From: an uncultured Marmoricola sp. | GTDB lineage: Bacteria; Actinomycetota; Actinomycetes; Propionibacteriales; Nocardioidaceae | NCBI RefSeq assembly: GCF_943913695.1 | Contig: NZ_CALTZE010000001.1 | Span: 1 to 64,000 of the forward strand | Direction of reading: 5' to 3' | DNA: 64,000 bases | Shown here: positions 1 to 7,018 of the stretch, in pieces | Layout: each line of letters opens with the position of its first letter | How positions within the stretch are numbered: position 1 is the first letter of the stretch | Position numbers and translations under genes: made by a program | Notes under the pieces: model-generated | The model's database searches: none | What the model was told of the DNA's origin: nothing | Seen by the model: only the letters and a program-made list of their open reading frames with translations

Positions 1-855
1 GGCGGGGGGTGGCTGGAGGGTCCCAGGGCCGCCCAGGAGTGCCGCCAGGGCGACGTGGGGGCCGGACACCGCGCCGAGGGCCACGAGGCTCCTGTGGGCG
101 CGGTCCAGCGCCATGTGGTGGCCCCGGCAGAGCACGGCATAGGCCTCGTCCTCCAGCGCAAAGGTCTGCCCGCGATCCTTGCCGACGAGCTGGCTGCGCT
201 CCTCGCCGCTGGAGTGCAGGTAGGCGTAGTCGTTGCCGCGCCCGACCTTCCCGCAGGCGATACAGGGGTGTGAGGAGGCTGACCCGTACCGGATGCGGAG
301 CTGCTGGTGCCTTCCGCCCGAGGTGATCACCGCGCCACTGCTCTGAGGGTGAGGGTGGTTGCTCCAGTCGGCGCAGTGGCGTTGTCCATCCGCTCTCGTG
401 ACGTTGCGGACGGCGATGGCCTTGCGATTGCCGCAGTCGCACTCCCAGGAGGCCATCGAGCCGGACGGGGTCGGTTCGACGTACTCGATGAGCACGAGCT
501 GGCCGAACCTCGCGCCGGGCTGCAACTTCCGAGCGCCGGGACGTGGCCCCGGTTTGCCTCCTCGCCGTGGAGCCCAGTCGGCTGGACGGTCTGCCCGTTC
601 TCGCTGTCGTCGGGCTCGGTCGCGGCACCGACTGCTGCACCAGATGGCATCGGGGCGGTAGCCGGCCAGGGACTCGTCGCACTCTTGGTGGGCGCAGGTG
701 CGCCCGGCCTCTTGCTCGGCGGCTTGCCGTCGCTCCTCGCGGCGCTTGCGGGCGAAGGCCGCTCGGCACCTTCGCGAGCAGAACTCCGCCCATGACCCGA
801 GGAAGGTCTCCCCGCACTGGCCGCAGAGGAGCTCGCGCTGCTCGCGCTCGGCCAT
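1..855 (-). CDS. Cys-rich zinc-ribbon / HNH-like phage-type protein (3' end outside window)
   Basis: The frame is open from an ATG at 855 to the left edge, so 285 residues are visible and the C-terminus is missing. Four cysteine clusters are seen: C11-x2-C14 with C26-x3-C30, a second CxxxxC/CxxxC pair near residues 50-75, a CDCG ribbon near residue 135, and a late CxxC followed by CRGHH. The last arrangement resembles an HNH-type metal site, but I cannot prove a nuclease. The middle segment (GARFGQLVLI then CDCG) is a signature of small phage and mobile-element proteins of unknown function. The start codon overlaps the stop of the upstream gene by one base (TGATG), so translation is probably coupled. 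Both genes look like cargo of an integrated element. Function is inferred only from the cysteine pattern. Confidence 0.6.
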   Translation of the reverse strand, partial: MAEREQRELLCGQCGETFLGSWAEFCSRRCRAAFARKRREERRQAAEQEAGRTCAHQECDESLAGYRPDAIWCSSRCRDRARRQRERADRPADWAPRRGGKPGPRPGARKLQPGARFGQLVLIEYVEPTPSGSMASWECDCGNRKAIAVRNVTRADGQRHCADWSNHPHPQSSGAVITSGGRHQQLRIRYGSASSHPCIACGKVGRGNDYAYLHSSGEERSQLVGKDRGQTFALEDEAYAVLCRGHHMALDRAHRSLVALGAVSGPHVALAALLGGPGTLQPPPA

Positions 856-1187
856 CAGTAACGCCCATGCGCGTTCAGGAGGCCACAGCTCCTTGCGCGA
901 CCATCGGCAACGGCGTCCTTGAGCAGCGTGAGCCTGGCGCCGCAGTCGCACTCAGCAGTTACTCGGGCACTGGCTGACACAGGCACGTCGAGGAGAGTGA
1001 GCCAGCCAACGCGCTGGCCCGCCTTAAGCGTGTGGTGCTGGACAGGCGAGATGTCGGGTCCGGTGACCGCCGGCAGGTGGTCGATGCGCCGGACCCCGTC
1101 CCAGGTGCCGGGTCGGGTTCGTCGGGGTGGACGGGGGAGGCCGCTAGAGATGGCCGAGGGTCGGCTTCGGGTGGTGGTGGTGTCCAA
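855..1187 (-). CDS. Small CDCG zinc-ribbon protein
   Basis: This 110-residue protein starts at a TTG preceded by CGGAG with a six-base spacer, and ends on the ATG of the next gene. The first 50 residues are Pro/Arg/Thr rich and probably disordered. The C-terminal half has the pattern GQRVGWLTLL, then CDCG, then SCG, as found in short phage and conjugative-element proteins where it is a presumed zinc ribbon; the same pattern occurs in the downstream neighbour, so the two may be related by duplication. No enzymatic function can be assigned. It is one unit with its neighbour and lies downstream of a very stable inverted repeat. Confidence 0.6.
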   Translation of the reverse strand: MDTTTTRSRPSAISSGLPRPPRRTRPGTWDGVRRIDHLPAVTGPDISPVQHHTLKAGQRVGWLTLLDVPVSASARVTAECDCGARLTLLKDAVADGRARSCGLLNAHGRY

Positions 1188-1222
1188 GGGGAACTCCGAT
1201 CAAAGGAAGAGGCAACAGGGGG

Positions 1223-1281
1223 CCGAGAGGCCGGGGACACGAGCGGTCAGTCGCTCGGCGGGGCTGTCCCCGGCCTCTCGG
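1223..1281. terminator. Perfect 17-bp inverted repeat, terminator-like
   Basis: Arms at 1223-1239 (CCGAGAGGCCGGGGACA) and 1265-1281 are exact reverse complements around a 25-base loop. It lies in the only gap between the coiled-coil gene ending at 1388 and the zinc-ribbon gene starting at 1187. No clear U-tract follows, so it may be a Rho-type or stem-only terminator, an attenuator, or a protein-binding site. Confidence 0.6.
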
Positions 1282-1387
1282 AGTACGTGGCTATGCGGGA
1301 GCGCCGAGGAGGTGCTCCAGGGCGTGCGAGATGGCCTGTCAGCAGCCTCGGAGGGCAGGTAGGTATCCGAGGTCCACCGAGTGCTTC

Positions 1388-2470
1388 TCAGTCCGTCAGG
1401 GACACGTCGTGAGAGGTGCGGGAAGCGAAGCGGGCAGTCCAGCGGCATACGTCGATGGCAGACCGGTCGACCTCGACAGCGACCACGCGCCCCAGGCCGG
1501 CCACGAACTCGCCCACGTGGCTCTCAGGGCTGCCGCTCGCCTCGGCTCCACGGCCGGGGCGCTCCGGTCGCCGGAGCCGGGTGGTGCCAGTGACCACCGT
1601 CGTGCGGATGCCGTCCGACTCAGAGTGCTTGATCGAGCCGAGGTCGGTGCTCTCGTGCACCAGCTCATTGGCCGACTGGGCGACTGCGAGGCCGAGTCGG
1701 TGTACGAACTGCCCGGCGGCTGTGTGGCTCGGCGCAGCGTGGGCGACCTGCTCGATGACCGGGGTGACCGAGGGCTCACCACTGCGTACGGTCATGCGGT
1801 CGACGTGAGCGGAACCGGCGCCGGAGGTGCGGTAGCCGAAGCCCAGCTCAGCCTTGATGTCGAGTCGACGGAAGGCGTCGGCCAGGCGCGAACGGTCCAG
1901 TTCGCGGTGGATGACACTGCGCAGGTAGTGGACCTCGACCTCCACACCGGGGCGGGTGTGGCGGCCGGCCGAGGAGCGTCGCAGCGTGCTCGTGCTCAGA
2001 CTCCCGTCCAGTGCGCTGGAGTCCTCGGTCTGCCGGATGATCACCAGCGGCGCGTCGGGCTCGGTGAGCTCGGGGAGGTCGGCTGCCGTGCAGTAGACCG
2101 GCACGCCGGGCAGGGCGAGCTTGATGGCCGGCACCAGACCGAGGGCACCTTCGATCTGCGTCGCCTTCGGAGCCTTGGCACGCCGGAGCTGGGCCTCCAG
2201 ATCGGTGAGCCGCAAGCGGGCAGCCTCGGCGTCTAGACGGGCCGCGCCGAGCATGTCGCTGTCCCTGGACTCGCCACGGGCGATAGCCCGCTCGACCTCG
2301 CTGACTCGCTCGTCGGCACTGTCAACGGCATCGCGGGCGGTGGCGAGCTGGGAGGTCAGCTCCTCGGCTCGGACAGAGCTGGCGGCGACGGCCTCGGCGT
2401 GAGCCTTTTCGGTGGTGGCGAAGCGGTCCTCCAGGGAGGGGAGGGAGGACTTGGTTGTGGGCTTGGACAT
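1388..2470 (-). CDS. Coiled-coil protein of unknown function, mobile-element associated
   Basis: The start at 2470 is chosen because GGAGA lies seven bases upstream of this ATG; a longer frame reaches 2722 but has no such site and includes low-complexity sequence. The 360-residue product begins with about 85 residues rich in Ala, Glu, Arg and Asp with heptad-like spacing, predicted coiled coil, followed by a globular region without a recognisable motif. There is no signal peptide or membrane segment. It lies downstream of a terminator-like hairpin (2732-2751), so it probably has its own promoter in the 315-base gap before it. I do not recognise the family. Confidence 0.6.
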   Translation of the reverse strand: MSKPTTKSSLPSLEDRFATTEKAHAEAVAASSVRAEELTSQLATARDAVDSADERVSEVERAIARGESRDSDMLGAARLDAEAARLRLTDLEAQLRRAKAPKATQIEGALGLVPAIKLALPGVPVYCTAADLPELTEPDAPLVIIRQTEDSSALDGSLSTSTLRRSSAGRHTRPGVEVEVHYLRSVIHRELDRSRLADAFRRLDIKAELGFGYRTSGAGSAHVDRMTVRSGEPSVTPVIEQVAHAAPSHTAAGQFVHRLGLAVAQSANELVHESTDLGSIKHSESDGIRTTVVTGTTRLRRPERPGRGAEASGSPESHVGEFVAGLGRVVAVEVDRSAIDVCRWTARFASRTSHDVSLTD

Positions 2471-2504
2471 TGAAGGTTCTCCATTCTGTGGGGATGGGTG
2501 ATGG

Positions 2505-2531
2505 CCCCGGCGACGAGATGAGTCGCCGGGG
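2505..2531. other. 10-bp stem hairpin in a 5' leader
   Basis: Arms CCCCGGCGAC (2505-2514) and GTCGCCGGGG (2522-2531) are perfectly complementary with a seven-base loop. It lies 35 bases upstream of the start at 2470, so if transcription begins further right it is in the leader of that gene and could control its expression. Confidence 0.5.
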
Positions 2532-2731
2532 AGTAGGTGAGGGGGGAGGTCGCCAGCGGCCGAGCCGGCGAAGGGATGGAGCGGCGAAGAGCAATCGGGA
2601 TCAGCGACGGGGGAGTCAGCACTGACCACCGACCGAGCTGACACGAGGGCGGCGCCAGCCGCACGAGTGGCAGCGAGGGAGGGCCACCGACCGAATAGGT
2701 GCCAGGGCAGCAGCGGCAGCAAGCAACCAGG

Positions 2732-2751
2732 GGGCCGCCAGGGGGCGGCCC
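2732..2751 (-). terminator. Hairpin after the winged-helix gene
   Basis: GGGCCGCC (2732-2739) pairs with GGCGGCCC (2744-2751) across a four-base loop, 35 bases beyond the stop at 2786. It is placed where the leftward operon would end. There is no U-tract. Confidence 0.5.
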
Positions 2752-2785
2752 TACTAGGCCATTCGGCGCTAAGGGCTAGAGAAGG

Positions 2786-3577
2786 TCAGCCCTGCCGTGA
2801 TCCTCGGTATCGCCTGATCCCACTGGAGCGCTCTCGTGGGCCGAACCCTGCGGTCTGCGGCGCCGATTGAGTCACCGCGTCTTCCGGCAGGTCGTCGGCG
2901 TCATCGGAGGTGAAGTCCTCGTCGCGCTCTGAGACTCGCATCGGTCGGCGCTCTGAACCTCCTACATGATCTATAAGAGGTTGAGATACATGGTCTATGC
3001 ATGATGGTTGCGTCCCCGCCGTAACACTCAACCGATGGGGACGTAACACTTCGACCGATGGGGACGTAACACTCGACCGATGGGGACGTATCACTTTCCC
3101 TTCGGCGTCCTCGGAGTTCTCCGAGTGTTGCGTTCCCGCCGTATCACTTGCGGAAGGCAAGTGTTGCGTCCCGGTCGGGGTACCCGTTCCCGCCGTAACA
3201 CTTTCGACCGGGGAGTGATGCGTTCCCGCCGTATCACTTGGGATGGTCAAGGCGTACTCATCGGCCTTACCGGTCCCGCGAGCGCCGATGCTGGTGCGGG
3301 TGACCCAGCCCATCTCCCGACCGATGGACAGGCACCTGCTGATCGTCTCTGCGTTCATCCCCGTCGCCGTGGAGAGCGCCAGCACGCCGGGGAAGGCACG
3401 CTGTCCGGTCCCGAACGATGCCCACGTGCTGAGCGCGTACAGGACAAGTCGAACGCTGGTGCCGTTGACCCGCACCTCGCCCTTCTTCGGGGTCCGGTAG
3501 GGGTAACTCTTGGCGAACTCCGTGCGTCGGAAAGCCTCCTGCCACTGGCGCAGCGAGACGCTGCTCGCCTCCGTCAC
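2786..3577 (-). CDS. Winged-helix DNA-binding protein, candidate replication initiator/regulator
   Basis: The start is a GTG at 3577 that overlaps the stop of the preceding gene as GTGA, giving 263 residues. Residues 62-110 (FPGVLALSTATGMNAETISR, then GREMGWV) form a helix-turn-helix with a wing, like that of replication initiators and partition regulators of plasmids and integrative elements. The C-terminal 140 residues are low-complexity, with repeated TAGT and RPHR peptides; these arise because the DNA holds an iteron-like array (3020-3238). Repeat copies fall in two reading frames, so conservation is at DNA level. It is the last gene of the operon begun at 5401. The role is inferred: a protein binding repeats in its own gene, for replication or autoregulation. 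Confidence 0.65.
   Translation of the reverse strand: MTEASSVSLRQWQEAFRRTEFAKSYPYRTPKKGEVRVNGTSVRLVLYALSTWASFGTGQRAFPGVLALSTATGMNAETISRCLSIGREMGWVTRTSIGARGTGKADEYALTIPSDTAGTHHSPVESVTAGTGTPTGTQHLPSASDTAGTQHSENSEDAEGKVIRPHRSSVTSPSVEVLRPHRLSVTAGTQPSCIDHVSQPLIDHVGGSERRPMRVSERDEDFTSDDADDLPEDAVTQSAPQTAGFGPRERSSGIRRYRGSRQG
3020..3238. repeat. Iteron-like array inside a coding region
   Basis: The 9-mer CGTAACACT or CGTATCACT occurs directly at 3020, 3042, 3065, 3087, 3140, 3194 and 3230. Its inverted near-form AGTGTTGCG/AGTGATGCG occurs at 3124, 3160 and 3214. The copies at 3042-3095 are part of tandem units (ACCGATGGGGACGTAACACT) with 22-23 base spacing, about two helical turns. The copies at 3124-3148 and 3214-3238 form two nearly identical 25-base inverted-repeat units. 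The organisation resembles iterons of a replication origin or multi-site operator. Confidence 0.8.
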
Positions 3578-3813
3578 GTGGTCACCTCTGTGACCGTCAT
3601 CCGCTGGCCCGGCACGGGACTGCCGTACTGCTTCGCCAAGCGAATGACGCGGTAGCTGCGGCGGTGGACCACTTCGCCGGTTCGGGTGTCGAAGAGCTCC
3701 CAGATAATTTCGCCCCTCCGCGTGCGCTTGCCTGTGTCCTCCTGCACCACGAACGGGCCGATCACCTGGCCGGCCCTCTCGATCTTCGTACTCAAGTACG
3801 TGGCCCCTTTCAT
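3574..3813 (-). CDS. Small hypothetical protein
   Basis: Seventy-nine residues starting at an ATG that overlaps the upstream stop as ATGA, and ending in a GTGA overlap with the winged-helix gene, so it is firmly part of the operon. The sequence (GPFVVQEDTGKRTRRGEIIW, then FDTRTGEVV) suggests a small beta-rich domain. There are no cysteines, membrane segments or catalytic motifs. Function unknown. The tight coupling on both sides suggests it works with the DNA-binding protein downstream. Confidence 0.6.
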   Translation of the reverse strand: MKGATYLSTKIERAGQVIGPFVVQEDTGKRTRRGEIIWELFDTRTGEVVHRRSYRVIRLAKQYGSPVPGQRMTVTEVTT

Positions 3814-4163
3814 GCGAACCGGGCGAGCACGCGGGCGTGCTGCTCCAGCCCCTCGATGGACTCACCCTTGAGCGCCTCGGCCAGCTCGCTGGGCAGTTGG
3901 TAGCGAAGGCCGACGTTCTCGACCAGCAGTGCGTGGCGCTCGCGCTGGAGCTCTGCGTGGGCTTCTCCGAGCCTGCGGTCGACCTCCTCGGCGGGGATGA
4001 GTCCTGCTGTCCGCTGCTCGGCCTCGACGGCCTGCTGCTGCGAGCGCTCGGCCTCGCGGCGCACTCGCGCCAGGACCGTCAGCGCGTCGGCGTGGCTGAG
4101 CCGCTGGTCGTCATCCGGGGAGTAGGTCGGTGCCCCAGCGGGTGGCTTCGGGGTGGTGGTCAA
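3810..4163 (-). CDS. Small coiled-coil protein
   Basis: I place the start at a TTG at 4163 because AAGGAGA lies eight bases upstream; the longer open frame to 4943 overlaps the next genes and is composition noise. The 117-residue product has a Pro/Thr-rich N-terminus followed by about 80 residues of Glu/Arg/Ala/Gln-rich helix, probably coiled coil (VRREAERSQQQAVEAEQRT region), and a leucine-rich tail. Function unknown. It overlaps the next gene by four bases (ATGA), so it is part of the same operon. Confidence 0.6.
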   Translation of the reverse strand: MTTTPKPPAGAPTYSPDDDQRLSHADALTVLARVRREAERSQQQAVEAEQRTAGLIPAEEVDRRLGEAHAELQRERHALLVENVGLRYQLPSELAEALKGESIEGLEQHARVLARFA

Positions 4164-4183
4164 GGTGGTGTCTCCTTCGTGGG

Positions 4184-4372
4184 TCAGGCGTTGCGGGACA
4201 GGTGGGCTTGAATCTCTGAGAGTCGGTAGCTGACTGCCGAGCCGTGCTTGTAGCTCGGCACGGGCTCGCGGCCACGAGCCCGACGCGTACGAAGGGTCAC
4301 TGCGGTGAGGCCGAGCAGTGCGGCTGCCTGGTCTGTGTCTACGAACTCGTCGGCGTACTCGGTTTCGGTCAT
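4184..4372 (-). CDS. Excisionase/MerR-type helix-turn-helix protein
   Basis: The 62-residue product starts at an ATG preceded by GAGGAGG. Its motif (VDTDQAAALLGLTAVTLRTR, then PSYKHGSAVSYRLSEIQAHL) matches the HTH_17 family used by excisionases and small regulators of integrative elements: a helix-turn-helix contacts DNA and a following wing-like strand is lysine/arginine rich. It could act as a recombination directionality factor or as a repressor. No integrase is in the window, so which one cannot be decided. About 245 bases separate it from the upstream sigma-like gene, so a separate promoter is possible. Confidence 0.7.
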   Translation of the reverse strand: MTETEYADEFVDTDQAAALLGLTAVTLRTRRARGREPVPSYKHGSAVSYRLSEIQAHLSRNA

Positions 4373-4618
4373 GGGTGGTGTCACCTCCTCGGTGGGAACT
4401 TCTTTCGTCAGTTGGGCCAAAGAAAAAGGGGGAGCCCGGCGGCTTGCCGTGCTGCGAGGCGCGCGACTCAGTAAGGGAGCGACGCCGAACACGCAGGGGG
4501 GAGGAGTTGAGCCGGGCCGACCGAACGGAGGCAAGGTCGGGGCCGGCTTGCGACCACACTGCGGAGCACTGGCTGGAGCCGCCGGGCTCCAGTGTTGTAT
4601 CCGCGTAAGCGTTCGATT

Positions 4619-5401
4619 TCATGCGGCCACTGCCCGACCTAATTCGACGCCAGCGCCGGTCGCGCTCGCGCCGCTCAGGAAGTCGACCATCTTGCTGAGC
4701 CCAGCTCGGACACGCCGAGAGACGGTCGATTGGTCGACGCGCTGGTTGTGTGCGGTCTCCTGTTGCGTCCAGTCCAGGCCGACCACGAGCACAAGCGCAC
4801 GCCGCTCCTCGATGCTGAGTGGCGCTCGCTGCCAGGCGGACCGCACGTCGGCGAGGTGGGCGGCCAGCGTGCCGCCCGTGGCTGGATTGGTCGTGCCGCG
4901 AGGCATATCGCGGTCGGGCGGTGTCTCTGTGATCGAGTGCCACATGAAGGCGCCATCCCAGACGCCGGGGAGGAGTCGCCTCACGAGCGAGGTGCCGTAC
5001 TCAGCCTCAGGCGCTCCGATCACCGGGAGAGCGGTCGGTGGCTGCCAACTCGCCTCGGCGTCGGCAGGCTCGTCGTAACGAGCTTCGTACGACACATGAC
5101 GGCCCACATGGCGGACGGGGGTGCTCACGGCGTTGCGCAGGTCGCCGTATAGCTCGTTGTGAAGTCGGCCCAACTCGCCGCGTGAGTGCAGCTCGCGCAC
5201 CCTTGCCGCCATCGCAGTCGGCCCGCGCTCGGGTGCCAGTACCCGCACGCCGGCCGCCAGCTCGCGAGTGATCTGCCACAGGTCATCGTGGTTCGCCAGC
5301 CGGCCCGGCACGCCTTCGTCCTTCACTTTGCGAGCCACGCGGCCACACAGAGCGTCGATGCCAGGTAGGCCGAGCACGGTCCAGTCGATGGGATTGTTCA
5401 A
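4619..5401 (-). CDS. Sigma-region-4-like DNA-binding protein
   Basis: A TTG at 5401 is the start: GGAGG lies eight bases upstream. The 260-residue protein ends with a sigma-70 region-4-like helix-turn-helix (residues 195-240, SIEERRALVLVVGLDWTQQE then VDQSTVSRRVRAGL). The N-terminal 190 residues show no region-2 motif, so it is not a normal sigma factor; it may be a phage-type or element-type transcription activator. It is the first gene of the leftward set and probably governs it. The preceding 580 bases contain hairpins and a palindrome that could be its control region. Confidence 0.6.
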   Translation of the reverse strand: MNNPIDWTVLGLPGIDALCGRVARKVKDEGVPGRLANHDDLWQITRELAAGVRVLAPERGPTAMAARVRELHSRGELGRLHNELYGDLRNAVSTPVRHVGRHVSYEARYDEPADAEASWQPPTALPVIGAPEAEYGTSLVRRLLPGVWDGAFMWHSITETPPDRDMPRGTTNPATGGTLAAHLADVRSAWQRAPLSIEERRALVLVVGLDWTQQETAHNQRVDQSTVSRRVRAGLSKMVDFLSGASATGAGVELGRAVAA

Positions 5402-5473
5402 GGGTGGGTCCTCCGATCAGCGATGGGGCATGGGCGGTTCCTCTCTCCGGCGGAAGTGCCGGCACATGACGAA

Positions 5474-5501
5474 GGGCTCGCACCGCGAGGCGGTGGAGCC
5501 C
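5474..5501. other. Stable bulged hairpin
   Basis: GGGCTC-g-CACCGC (5474-5486) pairs with GCGGTG-GAGCCC (5490-5501), giving a 12-bp stem with one bulged base and a three-base loop. It lies about 75 bases upstream of the TTG start at 5401, so it may act as a leader attenuator for the leftward operon. Confidence 0.5.
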
Positions 5502-5510
5502 TGTTGATTG

Positions 5511-5523
5511 CTGGTCAGACCAG
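5511..5523. promoter_or_regulatory. 13-bp palindrome, possible operator
   Basis: CTGGTC-A-GACCAG is a perfect odd-length palindrome in the divergent control region, ten bases beyond the hairpin. A dimeric repressor of the element could bind it. No other copy was noticed in the window. Confidence 0.35.
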
Positions 5524-5954
5524 AGGGCACACACCGACTCGTGGCCCCGACCGCGCCAAGGCGCAGCGGTGCCCTTCATCGGCATCACCCGGCTACCGGC
5601 GGCTGCAACTCCTCACTTAGAACGCAATCCGCACTCGTGCCCTGCTCGCGCCTTTCGGCGGGCTGCCCTTTCGGGCATTGCTGGTCTGCACGTATTCAGT
5701 TGTCCGCAAGGCCACCCGTAGAGCCCGACCCTGCAACCGAACAAGACGATTGTAGCGAGCGGTCTGACCACGAGGGCGACAGCGAGCGGAGCGCCCGGCC
5801 TCCGGCGGTGGAGAGAACAGTACCGGCCGCCGGCACAGGCCTGTGACATCGAGCGCGGTACCGCAGCCGGGACTCCTCAGTCGGCTCACGTCCAGAGAAC
5901 CCGGGTGTCGCCCACGCATGGCTGCCAGTTACAGAGGTCGCTGGCGAGTATCGT

Positions 5955-5970
5955 GGGAACACATGTTCGA
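5955..5970 (+). promoter_or_regulatory. LexA (SOS) box-like palindrome
   Basis: GGGAAC-ACAT-GTTCGA matches 10 of 12 fixed positions of the actinobacterial LexA box TCGAAC-N4-GTTCGA, with the GAAC/GTTC core intact. It overlaps the ribosome binding site of the gene starting at 5980, so a bound repressor would block expression. This fits an element gene induced by DNA damage. Confidence 0.5.
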
Positions 5971-5979
5971 GGAGTCCAG

Positions 5980-6756
5980 ATGATGACTGTCCAAGAGCTC
6001 GCTGAACGTCACGGAGTCAGCGCGCGCTTCATGACGCAAGCGCTCGCCCAAGTCGAGTTCCACGTCGCCGGTCCGGACTCGCAGCTGCCGGCCTCGGTCA
6101 TCGCGCGGTTCGAACAGCAGTGGAGCGCCAAGATTGCGGCCCGCCGGCCGGAGCCCGCTGAGTCCGCCCCCGTGGAATCCGATCCCGTGCAGGCGCCCCC
6201 GTTCACTCAACTCTTTCGAGCCGCGCACGTCATGCGCCCTGCGTACTCGAAGTCCGTCTGGACGACGACAGCGACGGGCGCGGTCGTACGGCAGTTGCCG
6301 CCAGAACCCGGGCTAATGCACGCGATCGACCTAATCGGCACGCGCGACGGCGACCCCTTTAGCGGCGCAGTCGAACCGGGCATCACGCACTTCTACGAGG
6401 GCGTCGCCGCAAGCGGTCCGCCTGCCGCTTGCGGAACGCCGCACATGCGGGCGGTCCTGAGCGGCGAGTTCATCCCCGCCGACGACCCCGCAGCCGAGAA
6501 TCAGTGCGTGAGGTGCGCTCGGGCCGTCGCGGACGGCACGGGTTTCCGCAACGAGCCCGGCACCTACATCTCGTCCTGGTGCGAGGACTACCTACGTGTC
6601 CGGGTCAACAGCTCCGTGAGGGTCAAGAGTTGCAGACTGCGCGACCACCAGACCGGCCCACACCGCGCGGATGATGGGAGCGAGTGGCAGACCGGCGTGG
6701 ACGACTATGTGCCGGCACCGGACGAGGTGGGCTCTCGCATCACCCCGGCCTCCTGA
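5980..6756 (+). CDS. Hypothetical protein with IF2-N-like N-terminal domain
   Basis: The start is the first of two adjacent ATGs at 5980, with GAGGAG a few bases before it; an upstream in-frame ATG at 5905 lacks such a site. The 258-residue product begins with about 45 residues (TVQELAERHGVSARFMTQAL) resembling the N-terminal domain of translation initiation factor IF-2, a small helical fold also used for nucleic-acid binding. The rest has scattered cysteines (CGTPHM, CVRCAR, SWCEDY, SCRLRDH) that might hold a metal. It is separately transcribed, opposite to the element operon, and preceded by a LexA-like site. Function unknown. Confidence 0.6.
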   Translation: MMTVQELAERHGVSARFMTQALAQVEFHVAGPDSQLPASVIARFEQQWSAKIAARRPEPAESAPVESDPVQAPPFTQLFRAAHVMRPAYSKSVWTTTATGAVVRQLPPEPGLMHAIDLIGTRDGDPFSGAVEPGITHFYEGVAASGPPAACGTPHMRAVLSGEFIPADDPAAENQCVRCARAVADGTGFRNEPGTYISSWCEDYLRVRVNSSVRVKSCRLRDHQTGPHRADDGSEWQTGVDDYVPAPDEVGSRITPAS

Positions 6757-6790
6757 CTGCCTTGTCGCCCGCGTAGTCAGATGACGGCGG

Positions 6791-7018
6791 CTATCGGCCT
6801 GGCCGAACGTCCTCCTGAGGGAACTGCCCCAGGTAGGTGCCTGCCCCTGGTGCGCGGCGCCACTGGACCCCTGCCTGCCAACGGCCGTCAGCAAGCCTGC
6901 GCCACTGGCGGAGCTCCCCCTCGTACCAGTGATCGCCCACCCGCACCTCAACATCGGGCCGCTCGCCGGGGGAGTAGGTGACGAAGCTCGTGGCCCCCTG
7001 CCCGTTCATGCCACTCAC
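6791..7018 (-). CDS. Small conserved-type hypothetical protein
   Basis: Seventy-five residues. The start is a GTG overlapping the ligase stop as GTGA, with an ATG three codons further as the alternative. The core (VEVRVGDHWYEGELRQWRRL, then QWRR, then YLGQFPQEDVRP) looks like a small SH3-like beta barrel as found in actinobacterial accessory proteins that modulate or bind nucleic acid; this is inference from the aromatic/charged pattern. Overlap with ligB suggests co-transcription, although this gene may also mark the edge of the mobile region. Function unknown. Confidence 0.6.
   Translation of the reverse strand: MSGMNGQGATSFVTYSPGERPDVEVRVGDHWYEGELRQWRRLADGRWQAGVQWRRAPGAGTYLGQFPQEDVRPGR

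Larger units (their letters stand above)
2471..2785. other. Gap with two stable hairpins
   Basis: This stretch separates the end of the winged-helix gene from the start of the coiled-coil gene. It contains hairpins at 2505-2531 and 2732-2751, described separately. The reading frames through it are low-complexity and lack ribosome binding sites, so I see no gene. Confidence 0.6.
5402..5979. other. Hairpin-rich non-coding region between divergent genes
   Basis: No frame in this stretch has both a ribosome binding site and protein-like composition. It contains a bulged 12-bp hairpin (5474-5501), a 13-bp palindrome (5511-5523), two adjacent TTTC-loop mini-hairpins (5649-5660 and 5664-5677) and a LexA-like site (5955-5970). 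It must hold the promoters of the leftward operon and of the rightward gene at 5980. An origin or transfer site is possible but not shown. Confidence 0.6.

Noticed and set aside
1331..2236. 301-codon + strand frame opposite the coiled-coil gene
   Set aside because: No ribosome binding site or protein-like motif; the opposite strand has a better start with GGAGA and a clear coiled coil.
5423..5849. Short frames of 65-78 codons in the divergent control region
   Set aside because: None has a ribosome binding site together with plausible composition, and hairpins interrupt them.
5500..5900. Possible tRNA as attachment site
   Set aside because: I found small hairpins but no cloverleaf, no T-loop consensus and no CCA-type end.
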